Below are positions 34,963 to 45,991 of a stretch of 64,000 nt of DNA, piece after piece. The notes beneath the pieces are model-generated. The model had not been told where the DNA came from and searched no databases. It worked only from the letters and a program-made list of their open reading frames with translations. The position numbers and the translations under genes are program-made. How positions within the stretch are numbered: position 1 is the stretch's first letter; each line of letters begins with the position of its first letter. Origin of the DNA: Peromyscus leucopus (Eukaryota; Chordata; Mammalia; Rodentia; Cricetidae); assembly GCF_004664715.2 (NCBI RefSeq), contig NC_051065.1:148673596-148737595 (forward strand), given 5' to 3'.

Positions 34963-35373
34963 TATGGTGATATTTTATTTGTACTGAAATGTGATTTTAA
35001 TTTTATGTTAATAAATAAAGTTGCCATGGGGTCAGAGCTATTAGAGCCATAGCAAGAGCGTGATGGTTAGAAGAGCTAGGTAGATTTCTGTGTGTTCAGG
35101 GATACAGCCAGTATTGGAGACATATGCCTTTAAGACCTGGAGGGCGGTACTTACAGGCAGTGATGAGGCAGTCATGTGGTTGGGTTTAGAACCAATGAGA
35201 AGGCAGAACAGAAAGACTATTTAAACACAGACAAACAGGAAGTAGTTCTCTCTCGGGGAAGTTAGGAGCACCGCAGGAGGTAAGATTTTATCTCTGAGCT
35301 CTGACCTCTCGGCTTTCTCTTTTACATTGGCTCTGTGTTTCTTATTTTAATAAGACGATTGGTTACATCTACA
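34963..35373 (+). repeat. 5' LTR
   Basis: 411 bp, beginning TATGGTGATATTTTATTTG and ending ATTGGTTACATCTACA. It has AATAAA at 35010-35015, a TATA-like TATTTAAA at 35219-35226 and AATAAG near its end. It differs from the 3' LTR only at 35203 (G vs T) and 35272 (C vs T). Confidence 0.95.
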
Positions 35374-35375
35374 TC

Positions 35376-35391
35376 TGGCGCCCAACGTGAC
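35376..35391 (+). other. Primer binding site (lysine tRNA)
   Basis: TGGCGCCCAACGTGAC follows the LTR after two bases (TC). TGGCGCCCAACGTG is the tRNA-Lys(1,2) type primer site seen in several class II elements. Confidence 0.85.
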
Positions 35392-35780
35392 AAGAATCCA
35401 TTAAAAACTGCTTGGGGCCGGCTCCCTAGCCGGAGCAGCCGGCTCCCTAGCCCCGGCCCAGGTCTGCTTGGCTCAGGCCGGACTGTGAGCTGCTTGCTTA
35501 AAGCCAGTGCTACAAACAACTCAGGCCTGCCCTGCTAAACAGGGCCCCTGCCTGTAAAGCCAAGCCTTGACTCGGCTCAAGAGGGAACAAGTGGCTGGAT
35601 TTAAGCTTTAGCCAGCTACGCTTTCACTTTCACTTTCGCTTTCACTTTCGCTTTTGCTTTCTCTCTTGCTTTCTCTCTGTCTCTCTGTTTCTGTCTCTCT
35701 CTCTCTCTCTCTGGATTCACACCTAGGACACTAGGTGGCTCTTTTGAAATTCGCTCGGATTTCTACTGTTCTACGCAGAT
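35392..35780 (+). other. ERV leader with direct repeats
   Basis: The non-coding leader has a 15-nt direct repeat GCCGGCTCCCTAGCC at 35417-35431 and 35438-35452, a run of CTTTCACTTTCG-type hexamers at about 35628-35680 and a (CT)n run at about 35692-35712. Packaging or dimer signals may lie here, but nothing proves it. Confidence 0.6.
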
Positions 35781-35837
35781 TTGGTAAGTCATAAAGGAAA
35801 CTATTTAAAAGACAAATTTTTTCCACATTTAAAAAAA

Positions 35838-37157
35838 ATGGGTTTCCTGTGTACATTGGAAGAAAATTGGGTTTTGTTTGAAATTTTAGGCAGTCTGACA
35901 ATGGAACAACTATATGAAAAGATTAGTATTATGGGAATTATGCAGTTTATCACCATGCTTATTCTCATTTTACTATTTAAAAAGATAGTCGATTTAAGTG
36001 CCAGGATAACAGCTTTAGAAAAACCTGTTAAACCTGTAAAAATTCAGACAGAAGAAATTAACAGTGAAGTTGGTTCAAGTTTGGATCATAAGGTTACAGA
36101 AAGAAAGCCTGTTTTCACACAGTCACCCTTAATTTATCCTGTAACCGTACAGCAGATGCCTGATCAAATGGCTACACAAAATATTTGGGCTCCAATTGAA
36201 CTGATGGATTTTAAAAGGTTTAAGGAGGCAATAGTATCTTATGGCATGCATTCCCCATATGTAAAGCAAATGTTAAACTCTTGGTCAACATATAATAGGA
36301 TTATACCACAGGACTGGCGGGACCTTGCACAAGCTGTTCTGGAACCCAGCCAGAGACTTCAATTTCTAACGTGGTTTAAGGAGGAAGCTAGAAACGTAGA
36401 AAAACAATGGAGGGATAAAGGAATACAAGTTTGTCAGGATCAGCTTATTGGAGAAGGCCAATATGCTTCAATACAAACACAATGTTTATATGATGTTCAA
36501 ACCCTAATTTTATGTCGAATGGCAGCCTTGAATGCATGGGACAGAGTTGAGGAACCAGGAAAAAAACCTGAGTCATTCACAAAGGTTATGCAAGGCCCAA
36601 AAGAATCTTTCACAGATTTTTTAGAAAGACTGGCTTCAGCAGTAAACAGAATGGTCTCAGGATCAGAAGCTAGTAAGGCAATAATTGAAGCTTTGGCATT
36701 TGAGAATGCGAATGCAGCATGTAAAAGAATAATCAGGCCGTTAAAGGCAAGATCTGCACCTTTGGAAGATTGGATTAGAGAAACAATTAATGTTGAGGTT
36801 GATGAGCATGATGATACGTGGGTAGGAGAAGTAATTTCAAAAGGTTTGAGGAGTGTTAGATGTTTTGGGTGTGGAAAGCAAGGACATTTTAAAAGGGACT
36901 GTAAACAGGTCATTCCTAGAAGCAATGTTTCTTCAAGGAACAATGGCAACAGAATGCCCCTTCCTTCTGGAGTATGCAGAAGGTGTGGTAAGGGAAAACA
37001 CTGGACCAATGAATGTAGATCAACAAAGGACAGACAGGGTAATCCTTTGCCTCAGTTTTCGGGAAACTCCCGGAGGGGCCTCATGCAGGCCCCCATAGCA
37101 AAACCAGTTCAAACCTTTCCTGCAGCTGTAGAGGAAATCCCTGCTCTGAGCGATTAA
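35838..37157 (+). CDS. gag: ERV gag
   Basis: An open gag frame. The ORF is open from an ATG at 35781, but the ATG at 35838 (MGFLC) gives Met-Gly, so I prefer it. An N-terminal hydrophobic segment ([16 protein letters not shown]) is IAP-like and suggests membrane targeting. The capsid region has a major-homology-like motif ([14 protein letters not shown]). Nucleocapsid has two CCHC knuckles, [14 protein letters not shown] starting at 36861 and [14 protein letters not shown] at 36975. Stop TAA at 37155-37157. No internal break is visible. The start choice is inference. Confidence 0.88.
   Translation: MGFLCTLEENWVLFEILGSLTMEQLYEKISIMGIMQFITMLILILLFKKIVDLSARITALEKPVKPVKIQTEEINSEVGSSLDHKVTERKPVFTQSPLIYPVTVQQMPDQMATQNIWAPIELMDFKRFKEAIVSYGMHSPYVKQMLNSWSTYNRIIPQDWRDLAQAVLEPSQRLQFLTWFKEEARNVEKQWRDKGIQVCQDQLIGEGQYASIQTQCLYDVQTLILCRMAALNAWDRVEEPGKKPESFTKVMQGPKESFTDFLERLASAVNRMVSGSEASKAIIEALAFENANAACKRIIRPLKARSAPLEDWIRETINVEVDEHDDTWVGEVISKGLRSVRCFGCGKQGHFKRDCKQVIPRSNVSSRNNGNRMPLPSGVCRRCGKGKHWTNECRSTKDRQGNPLPQFSGNSRRGLMQAPIAKPVQTFPAAVEEIPALSD
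37061..37093 (+). promoter_or_regulatory. gag-pro ribosomal frameshift signal
   Basis: GGGAAAC at 37061-37067 sits in the gag frame as G GGA AAC, a textbook -1 slippery site. After a 7-nt spacer, GGGGCCT (37075-37081) and AGGCCCC (37087-37093) form a perfect 7-bp stem with a CATGC loop. The -1 frame is open from here into the protease. Confidence 0.88.
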
Positions 37158-37873
37158 ATAACCAAATGACTATTGGAATAAATCATGCTGGTCAGGATGA
37201 TGAAACAGAGAGAATAGAAAATTCAGGAGAAAACATAAAGAAAATTTTTTGGCAAACTTCTATTAATGAACAGAGACCAAAATTAACGATAAAAATAAAT
37301 GGTGTTTTGTTGTCTGGTCTGGTAGACACAGGTGCGGACATTACCATAATTGCACCAGAATTTTGGCATCCAGCTTGGCCTCTTCAGGAGGTAAACGTTC
37401 AACTGTTAGGAATTGGGACATTATCTCAGGTGAAACAGAGTGCAAGATGGCTGGAATGTATAGGTCCAGAAGGACAGAGAGGAAAATTAAAACCATATGT
37501 GGCTAACATAGCTATGAACCTGTGGGGTCGAGACTTGTTGCAACAATGGAATACTCAGATTAAAATCCCTCCAATCTCAGAAACAAATCATAAACTAGCA
37601 CATGTTTCTGAGAGAAATATTAGAAGGCATTATTTTGAGTGGTCACCAGCCATCCATATTATACAAGAACAGGGCACAACAACTGATAATCTTCCAAAAA
37701 TACCAACAGCTCTACCTTTAAAATGGTTAACAGACAAGCCTGTATGGGTTCAGCAATGGCCTTTAACAACAGAGAAACTCCAGGCTTTAGAAGAGCTGGT
37801 AGAAGAACAGTTAAATGCTCAGCATATTGAACAGTCAACCAGCCCTTGGAATTCTCCTGTATTTGTTCATTAA
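37061..37873 (+). CDS. pro: ERV protease and RT N-terminus
   Basis: Reached by -1 frameshift from gag; an in-frame ATG at 37166 is incidental. The aspartic protease active site is [11 protein letters not shown], with DTG at 37325-37333, followed by [11 protein letters not shown]. The same frame runs on into the start of reverse transcriptase, so pro and pol share a frame as in IAP-type elements. No dUTPase domain is seen before the protease. The frame ends early at TAA 37871-37873 because of one extra base relative to the pol frame. Confidence 0.85.
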   Translation, partial: GKLPEGPHAGPHSKTSSNLSCSCRGNPCSERLNNQMTIGINHAGQDDETERIENSGENIKKIFWQTSINEQRPKLTIKINGVLLSGLVDTGADITIIAPEFWHPAWPLQEVNVQLLGIGTLSQVKQSARWLECIGPEGQRGKLKPYVANIAMNLWGRDLLQQWNTQIKIPPISETNHKLAHVSERNIRRHYFEWSPAIHIIQEQGTTTDNLPKIPTALPLKWLTDKPVWVQQWPLTTEKLQALEELVEEQLNAQHIEQSTSPWNSPVFVH

Positions 37874-40218
37874 AAAGAAATCTGGTAAATGGAGAATGGT
37901 AACAGACCTTAGAGCAATTAACAAAGTAATTCAGCCGATGGGCTCTCTACAATCTGGAATTCCTTTGCCTACTCTGTTACCAAAAGGATGGCCTCTCATA
38001 GTTATTGATTTAAAAGACTGTTTCTTTTCAATACCCTTACAAGAAAAAGGACAAAGAAAGATTTGCTTTCACAGTGCCTACTTATAATAATTCTCAACGG
38101 TTAAAAGATTTCAATGGAGGGTCCTCCCACAGGGAATGTTAAATAGCCCAACTCTGTGTCAATATTTTGTACAACAGCCATTGGAAGTGATACGTAAAAA
38201 ATTTCCTAAATCTATAATTTATCATTATATGGATGATATTTTACTAGCTGACTCAAATGCAGATACTTTAGAAAGAATGTTTGAAGAAGTAAAGAAAATT
38301 TTGCCTTGCTGGGGATTACAAATTGCTCCTGAAAAGATACAAAGAGGAGATTCTATTAATTATTTAGGATATAAAATAGAGCTACAAAAAATTAGACCCC
38401 AAAAGGTGCAAATTCGGAGAGATAGACTACAGACTCTTAATGACTTTCAAAGATTATTTGGAGATATTTCTCATCTACGAACTATTGTTGGGGTAAAAAA
38501 TGATGAACTGACTAATTTGTTCAAAACCTTAGAAGGTGACAAGGACTTAAATAGTCCAAGAGAATTATCACCTGAAGCTGAGAAAGAATTGGCCTTGGTA
38601 GAAAAGAAAGTACATGAAGGGCATGTGGATCGTATTGATCCAAAGCTGGATTGCATTTTGGTTATTTTACCTTCTAGGCATTCTCCTACTGGAATATTAA
38701 TGCAGAGGGAAGATATTATATTGGAATGGATATTTTTTACCAAATAAACCAAATAAAAAATTAAAAACTTATGGGGAAAAAATCTCTGACTTGATTTGGA
38801 AAGGAAAATTGAGACTTCGTCAATTAGCAGGAATAGACCCAGCAGAAATTGTCGTACCTTTAACTAAGGAGGACATTGAAAAATTATGGACAGAAAGTGA
38901 ACCTTGGCAAAGAGCTTGCAGTAATTTTTTGGGAGAAATTAACAGCAAATATCCCAAAAGCAACAGAATTGATTTTATAAAGAGAGCTGATTGGATCTTG
39001 CCTCGAATTGTACGGCAAAAACCCATATCTGGAGTTCGTACATTTTATACAGATGCCAACAAACAAGGAAAGGCAGGTTACAAATCAGAAAATTTAAGTA
39101 AAGTGGTACAAAGTCCTTATAATTCAGTGCAAAAATCAGAATTGTATGCTATTCTGTTGGTATTAATGGATTTTTCAGAACCTCTCAACATAGTAACTGA
39201 CTCTCAGTATGCTGAAAGAGTGGTATTACATATTGAGACTGCAGAATTTATCCCTGATGCTTCAGAATTAACTTCACTATTTATTCAATTACAAGATACA
39301 ATCAGGAAAAGGAGTCATCCTTTATATATAACTCACATCCGATCTCATACTGGTCTGCCAGGCCCTTTAGCACAAGGCAATGATGAGATTGATAAATTAT
39401 TGATAGGAAATGTGCTGGAGGCCTCAGAATTTCATAAAAAACATCATGTCAATAGTAAAGGTTTAAAAAAGGATTTTTCCATAACCTGGCAACAAGCCAA
39501 AGAAATAGTAAAGAAATGTCCTACTTGTTCCTTCTATAATCAAACGCCATTACCAGCAGGATGTAACCCAAAGGGTACTCAGAGGAATGAAATCTGGCAG
39601 ATGGACGTGTTTCACTTTGCAGAATTTGGAAAACTGAAATATGTACACCACACCATTGATACTTATTCAGGATTTCAATGGGCAACTGCTTTGAGTTCTG
39701 AAAAAGCTGATTCTGTAATCACTCATTTGCTAGAAGTTATGGCCATCATGGGTATACCTGCACAAATCAAAACTGACAATGCTCCATCATATGTCTCTGT
39801 TAAAATGAAACAGTTTTTTGCTTATTACAAAATAAAGCATATTACAGGTATACCACATAATCCTACAGGTCAAGCAGTTATAGAAAGATCAAACAGAACT
39901 CTAAAGGATATGCTAAATAAACAGAAAGGAGTAACAAAAACCCCCAGAAATAGACTGCATAATGCTCTATTAACTTTGAATTTTCTGAATGCCAATGAGA
40001 AAGGAACAACAGCTGCAGAGAGACATTGGATAATAGAAAAAACTACAGAATTAAATCAGCCTATATACTTTAAGGATGTGCTGACCTCAGAATGGAAACC
40101 AGGGTATGTATTACGTTGGGGATGAGGTTTTGCTTTTGTTTCTACAGGAGAAGATAAGCTGTGGGTACCATCAAAATTGATAAAGGTTCGATTTGAACAA
40201 GAGAAACCTCTTAATTAG
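37874..40218 (+). pseudogene. pol: ERV pol remainder (RT, RNase H, integrase), disrupted
   Basis: RT shows [11 protein letters not shown] and the YMDD catalytic box at 38226-38237. RNase H keeps its acidic residues in FYTDAN, SELYAI, TDSQYA and NDEID. Integrase has the H-H and CPTC zinc residues and a D,D-35-E triad (Asp 39604, Asp 39775, Glu 39883). The breaks are a frame change at about 37865, another at about 38045-38060, another at about 38090-38100, one extra T near 38735, and an in-frame TGA at 40123-40125. The end is TAG at 40216-40218. It cannot make active enzyme as it stands. Confidence 0.9.
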
Positions 40219-42774
40219 AGGAGATGATAGTTCATCAACCAGCATGAACATCCAATTTAAACTAACTTGTACCAGTAACACATGCCTTTTCATTTAATCA
40301 GATAATAACTTGCCAAAAGGGAGCATCCCCAAAATTAGTCTTGGGGAAAGGTTTTTGTTTTTGTCTTTTAGGAGAATGAAGGTTAGGGAATCTGAAGAAC
40401 ACAGGACAAATGAGACAACTGAAGAAAAGGGACAAATCATCTATCCCAGGAAACAAAGTGAAACGGCGTATGGGTATATATAATCTAAAAAATTTTATGT
40501 CTTCTTAAATGTTTGTTTCTGCTTTTCTCTAAAGATTTAACACTATTGGTCTTCTAATAGTCCCAGTTCAATTAAAATTTAAAGCTGACTTTGGAGTTGG
40601 AGAATGGCTCTCTCCTTCTTTAAACTCAAGCATGTTATTAAAAGGAAAATACAAACTCCCTGTATCATGCCAGAATAAAAGAGCCATTTTCTGCTGTGGG
40701 ACAGGACAAAAGCCAAATTAATTAAGGGACTATTCTATTACTAATCTCAACTCTTTGATTCTATTCTGATTCTTTAAACTTTTCTTAAAGTATAAATTTT
40801 ATATCAAAATTTACAAGATTAATATATACATATACATTTTAAACTTTGTTAAGATATGAATGGTCATATATAGTACTAACTAATTCTAGAAAAAAGGCTT
40901 CAATTAGCTGCATATATATGTCTTTGTGTTCGAGTCTCTTATCAGTTTTCTGCAGGAAATCACGGCCAGGCCTAACATCAACTGAAGTCTCCAGGAAGAA
41001 GATGGGGCCCCACCACAACAACAACAATTCCACGTGGACAATAATAATATCACTGAACTGACAAACATCATCTACAGATCAGCTTTGAACTACAAGGTGC
41101 TCAGAGCAATTTTGAGATGACTAGCTGAGATGATCCAGTCTCAAAGACTACTTGAATAAGGACTTGAGATAAACCCTGAACTTTGGCATTATACACAGAC
41201 TGGATAATAATGAAGGATATAGTTACCTTTCCTAGAATTTGACAATTAACCTAAAATTTTTCTTTCAGGATAAAGATAACTTCGCCCATACCCAGCAGCA
41301 AGCAATTTTAAGAATGACGCCCACATTCCCAAAGAGGTGGTGTGGGGCGGGTGGTTTTTTTTGGTCTTTTTAATGGGTTTTGGGTCTGGGATAATTTTCA
41401 TTATTTAGGGGGGTTGGTTACAAGTTGTTGTCAAGGGTTAGGAAAAAGGCTAAGCAAAGGAGATTAGATTTAAGGTTCTTGTTTAAAAAAAAAGAAAGAA
41501 AGAAAGAAAAGAAAAGAAAAAGACAATTACTAGTTTTAAATACTCTACATTATTACCAACTATTAGGATATAAAGAAATGAAAGTTAGTAGTTAGACATT
41601 ACAATAGAAATTGTAGTTATATTAGATATGTTTTAAAAATTGAGCAGATATATTTTAGACAGGTCATCTTCAAACCCTTCAGAGATCTACTGAATATGGC
41701 ATTTAAAATGTTTTAATAACTTAGAAATTTTTCTTTTTTGAGACATGTCGGCTCCTGGCAGTACCAATCTACTTCAGAGAAAATATGGGCATTGAAGAAA
41801 CTGCATATGGAGTTAATTTTCATTGTGGCAAAAGTTAGCCACTGGACAACAAAGTATCCTCAAATCAACAGGACAAAATGGACAGACAGAACACGAAACA
41901 AAGGACTACCGATTCCTGCCAAAACAAGTGTGGTTATGGCTTTATCAGAAGGCATCTTCTGAGGCCAGGACAATATGGCACCATCCCTGAAGTGGCCTTC
42001 ACAATCTGGAAAAGGTACAGTACCCTTTTCTTAGAAGGCAGCTGAACAGGCAGTGGGCCGATGGCTTCTGTTGTGCAATGGAACAGCAACTGAAAGCTCA
42101 CGCCTCTCAATAGTAGACTGGCATTTAATAGAGGGATGTGGAGAAGAAGGGGATGCTGAGATGAAGCCATATATACACAGCCAAGAAGAATGGACAGCTT
42201 AATTCAAAAACCATCAACAATTTCCAGAATTTAAAATCCTGAATCATGACATGACACTAGTGGAATTCAGGTGTTTCTGGTACATGGACTGCTCTCACCC
42301 AATGTGAGGTTGAACTGTTGACCTTGTGTACAACCTACTTCACAAATGAGTCTGTCAGATACGATAAGCCTATAGGCTGAAGATGATGCCCCAACACTGC
42401 AGAGAAACCTCAGGTGACTGTCCAGGCAGCTGGCTGTTTCTGTCAACTCACAAAATTTTTGGAAGTTGCTTTTGTGCACTTCCTGTTTTTATTTTTGTTA
42501 GCTAATATTATTTCCTTCTTGGGTCTCTGAGGGAATTGAAGATTAGTTAGTTATAGTTGAAGATTAATTAGGATAGAAAGTGAATTAGATACATTTTGGA
42601 CTTACTAAAATAGGATAGATAAGGGAATTATTTTCTCTGATTTGTCAAATACAAATGGACTAGACATCGTTTAGGTATTTGTTACTTGTATATATTGTAT
42701 ATAGTTATTGTACTTTTGTATATAGTTTTTCTTTTGTTAGTTATAACCTTTTGCCTTTTTTCTTTTTATTAAAA
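40219..42774 (+). other. ERV region between pol and 3' LTR, no ORF
   Basis: About 2.55 kb with no frame over 80 codons and no recognisable envelope motif. There is an A-rich GAAAGAAAG run at about 41493-41520. This may be the decayed remains of env or a captured non-coding segment. Confidence 0.6.
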
Positions 42775-42775
42775 T

Positions 42776-42788
42776 AGAAAAGGGGAAA
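42776..42788 (+). other. Polypurine tract
   Basis: GAAAAGGGGAAA directly precedes the 3' LTR, as expected for the plus-strand primer. Confidence 0.88.
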
Positions 42789-43199
42789 TATGGTGATATT
42801 TTATTTGTACTGAAATGTGATTTTAATTTTATGTTAATAAATAAAGTTGCCATGGGGTCAGAGCTATTAGAGCCATAGCAAGAGCGTGATGGTTAGAAGA
42901 GCTAGGTAGATTTCTGTGTGTTCAGGGATACAGCCAGTATTGGAGACATATGCCTTTAAGACCTGGAGGGCGGTACTTACAGGCAGTGATGAGGCAGTCA
43001 TGTGGTTGGGTTTAGAACCAATGAGAAGTCAGAACAGAAAGACTATTTAAACACAGACAAACAGGAAGTAGTTCTCTCTCGGGGAAGTTAGGAGCACTGC
43101 AGGAGGTAAGATTTTATCTCTGAGCTCTGACCTCTCGGCTTTCTCTTTTACATTGGCTCTGTGTTTCTTATTTTAATAAGACGATTGGTTACATCTACA
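42789..43199 (+). repeat. 3' LTR
   Basis: 411 bp, same ends as the 5' LTR. It differs only at 43029 and 43098. Followed by the duplicated CAGGTC. Confidence 0.95.
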
Positions 43200-43205
43200 C
43201 AGGTC
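43200..43205. repeat. Target-site duplication, right (CAGGTC)
   Basis: Matches 34957-34962; see the left copy. Confidence 0.9.
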
Positions 43206-43206
43206 T

Positions 43207-43490
43207 TGGGGCATTTTCCTTTTAATGATGGATGTGGCAGGGCCTAGCCCAGTGCGGGTGGTCCTCATCAGAGCAGGTGGTCCTGTCAGGTGTATAAGGA
43301 AGCAAACTGAGCAAGTCAGGGAAGGCCAGCCAGTGAGCAGCATCCCCCCAGCTCTGCTTCAGTTCCTGCCTGCAGGTTCCTGTCCCCACTTCCCTCATGG
43401 TGGACTTGACTGTGTAAGATGAATAAACCTCTCCTCTCCAAGGTGCTTTTGGTCATGGTGTTTTATCTTAGCCCTGGAAACCTAAAATAA
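43207..43490 (+). repeat. Rodent interspersed repeat, right half
   Basis: TTGGGGCATTTTCCTTTTAA, AGGAAGCAAACTGAGCAAG and GAATAAACCTCTCCTCTCC, then TTTTGGTCATGGTGTTTTAT. It continues the element begun at 34900, interrupted by the ERV. Confidence 0.65.
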
Positions 43491-44321
43491 GGCAATGTTT
43501 GAATAAACCTCCAGTATGTCAGAATAAGTAAATGGACAAATTCTGAACTGGCCTTTGGTATTCCTGGTTCCCCCTGAGTGGCCTTAGGAGGTTTCACCGA
43601 TCACTCCTGAGCTGCTGTCATGGAAGGCTTTCCTATGGTAAGGGTGATGGCCAGATTGTCGTGTAATAAATAAATATCAGAAGATCCAGAATTGATCAAT
43701 GGGAAGAATAGGGTTTTTGTTACATTGTCCTTTGTTTTTTAAAAATTAATCTCCAGTAACCTCATTCATTCACTTCCTTCCATGGAAAACATTTAAAGGA
43801 CTTTAGCATTATATGATGATTTTTCTTCTACACACTGTATTAGTCACTGTTACATTAGTTTATCTCTTTTACAAAGAAATTTGTTTATTTCACCTCTTTT
43901 GCTAATTTTCATATAATAATTGATTTCACATTAAATTTAAACTAATTCTAATTTCTTTATTCTTTTGACAAATATATCTTGGACAAGCACTCCTCCACTC
44001 ACTAGTGCAGGTGCTGGTCATGTGGTCATTCCTGTGAGTGGACAGTCTCTGTCTTTGTGCTTGTCCCTCACGGGGGACAGTGAGCTCCCCTTGTGTGACA
44101 CATTGCTGTATTTCTTTTGCAGTAGTGCATCCAGTGAGGAGCATGGATGAAAGAACAAGTCATAGAAACAACTATTACAGAGAAATATTATGTTTGGTAC
44201 GAATCACGACGTAGCTTGGCTTATGTATGGAATTTATTCAGCCATAAAATCCTCTGTTTTTATTTACAATCTAATGTAAAAGAAGCATGGTCCTTCCCAA
44301 GATATTTTCTGTGTTTTCCTT

Positions 44322-44334
44322 TCTTTCTTCCTTC

Positions 44335-44393
<59 letters not shown>

Positions 44394-44456
44394 TCCTTCC
44401 TTCCTTCCTTCCTTCCTTCCTTCCTTCCTTCCTTCTTTCTTTCTTTCTTTCTTTTT
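44322..44456. repeat. (CTTT)n/(CCTT)n polypyrimidine tract
   Basis: A 135-bp pyrimidine run that changes from CTTT to CCTT and back, in intron 22. Strong purine/pyrimidine strand asymmetry. Confidence 0.95.
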
Positions 44457-44699
44457 TTAGGAAAAGTTTGGTTGTATCTCTTCTTAGCTATTCCCTAGCT
44501 GTAATTTTCTAAGTACTGAGATAGTCTAGATGAAAAGGTTTCTGTGTTCTAGAGAAAAGAGCCACAATGACCTCTGAAGTCCTAGAGAGAACTATGACTG
44601 TACTCTTGATAGCTTTATCAGGTGAGTAAAGATCTTGAAAGTTTGTGTGACTCAATTTGGTTATTTATTTTAGTGGTTATAAGGTATACAGTATCCTTG

Positions 44700-45035
44700 T
44701 TTTCTTTAATTTTTTCATTTATTTTACCTACCAACCACACTTTCCCCTCCCTTCTCTTTTCCAGTTCCTTCCCCCACCTCCAGTCTACCCTCCAGCCACT
44801 CCTCCCCCATTCAGAAAGGAGCAGGCATCCTTGGGTGTCAACAAAGCATGGCATATCAAGTTCAGGCAGGAACAAGCTCCTTCCCTGGCATCAAGGCTGG
44901 GCAAGACATCCCCAGGCTGGGAAATACGTTCCAAAAACCCAGCTCATGTACCAGGGACAGGTCCTGATCCCATTGCTAGAAGCCTCACAAACAGACCAAG
45001 CTTCTCAACTATCCCGGTTTTCTTATAGAATTATT
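44700..45035 (-). mobile_element. L1 3' UTR fragment
   Basis: ATTTTACCTACCAACCACAC, CTCCTCCCCCATTCAG and GGCAAGACATCCCCAGGCTG resemble a reverse L1/Lx 3' UTR, about 60 bp from exon 22. Confidence 0.6.
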
Positions 45036-45096
45036 TCAAAAGATCTAAGTCAATGATCTAAGTTAATATCTTATTGCTGTTTTGAAGGATTCTCAC

Positions 45097-45148
45097 CTGA
45101 GGCACAGAGCAGTGAACTGAAGGTGTGTTCTTTCTTAATTCCTTCGGG
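45097..45148 (-). CDS. Gene B exon 22 (CUB)
   Basis: This 52-nt exon reads PEGIKKEHTFSSLLCAS. VEPEG--KE-TF-SLLC is a family signature. Acceptor GTCAAG, donor GTGAGA; phase 0 in, 1 out. The 10.6-kb intron to exon 23 holds the ERV. Confidence 0.95.
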
Positions 45149-45617
45149 CTTGACAAAAAGATAGAAAGTTCAGACATGAGAAATTACTGAGTGTGCAAAT
45201 ACAAAGGTGCTGGTGATATTTTTTAATGGTCATGAGGGGAGACAGCATCTCTACTTTTGGTCCAGACTGGAATTAGATGGTCTAATTTTCCACCATTTCA
45301 GGAATGGCATGAACATTTGAGAATTTGTGGATGCCAGGTCAAAAAGAAGGTAACAAGGAAAGATAATAAAGAAAAAATACAGCATCAGAAGACAGAGCTC
45401 AAGCTTAAGCAGATAAACTGGCATAGCCTATCCCCTCCAAGCTCCAGTTAAGACAATAGTAGGAAGAAAGAAGACAGAACACACTGATTTTAAGCCTGAG
45501 CTTGGCACTTGCTGTGAGGTATCCTAAGGTCACATATTATTATCTTCTATTTTTCATCTAAACACAGTCGACCTCGCTCCATTCTCAGCACAAGGTCAAT
45601 CAAGGGAGGTCACTCAC

Positions 45618-45739
45618 CTCCACTATCAGGACTTTGACAACTGTGTCCTTCTTCCCAGTTTCAGGAACTGTGGCCACCTCAGAACCACAAGGCTCTGGGG
45701 ACTGTCGTGCTTCTGCAGTCACAGAGAAATTCACATTCC
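45618..45739 (-). CDS. Gene B exon 21
   Basis: This 122-nt exon reads [20 protein letters not shown], then [42 protein letters not shown] is the MG7/CUB junction. It has an NFS sequon. Acceptor TTTCAG, donor GTGAGT; phase 1 in, 0 out. Confidence 0.97.
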
Positions 45740-45991
45740 CTGAAACACACGGCCCACAGAGCTGAGCTCAGATGTGCCAGGAACTTGGCATCCTCCAAAC
45801 CCCAAGATCTGCAAAGTATCCTCAGTTCTATGAGCAGTTCAAGGGCTTGTCCTGTGTTTAAGAAGGTGGTAAGCATGGTCCAGAAGAAGCCATGACCCAG
45901 AGCTTGAGGGCCCAATGAGAAGAAAGTAACTTCAGAACCCTTCCTGCATTCAGTCTTTGTGCACAGAGTCCCTTACAGAGTCTCCACTCAC

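Larger units (their letters stand above)
34963..43199 (+). mobile_element. Endogenous retrovirus-like element, IAP/mysTR-like class II
   Basis: This is an 8237-bp LTR-bounded element in intron 22 of gene B, antisense to the gene. In order: 5' LTR, lysine-tRNA primer site, leader, gag with two zinc knuckles, protease, RT, RNase H, integrase, about 2.6 kb with no long ORF, polypurine tract, 3' LTR. The pro/pol layout and the two CCHC knuckles are class II (beta-like). LTR text fits the mys/mysTR family of cricetid rodents, recalled from memory. LTRs differ at 2 of 411 sites, so it is recent. gag is open and pol is broken in at least five places. No env was recognised. Confidence 0.93.

Noticed and set aside
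36497..37009. 170-codon minus-strand ORF
   Set aside because: Antisense shadow of ERV gag.
41738..41962. Possible env remnant ORF in the ERV
   Set aside because: 75 codons with no signal peptide, cleavage site or membrane span that I could recognise.
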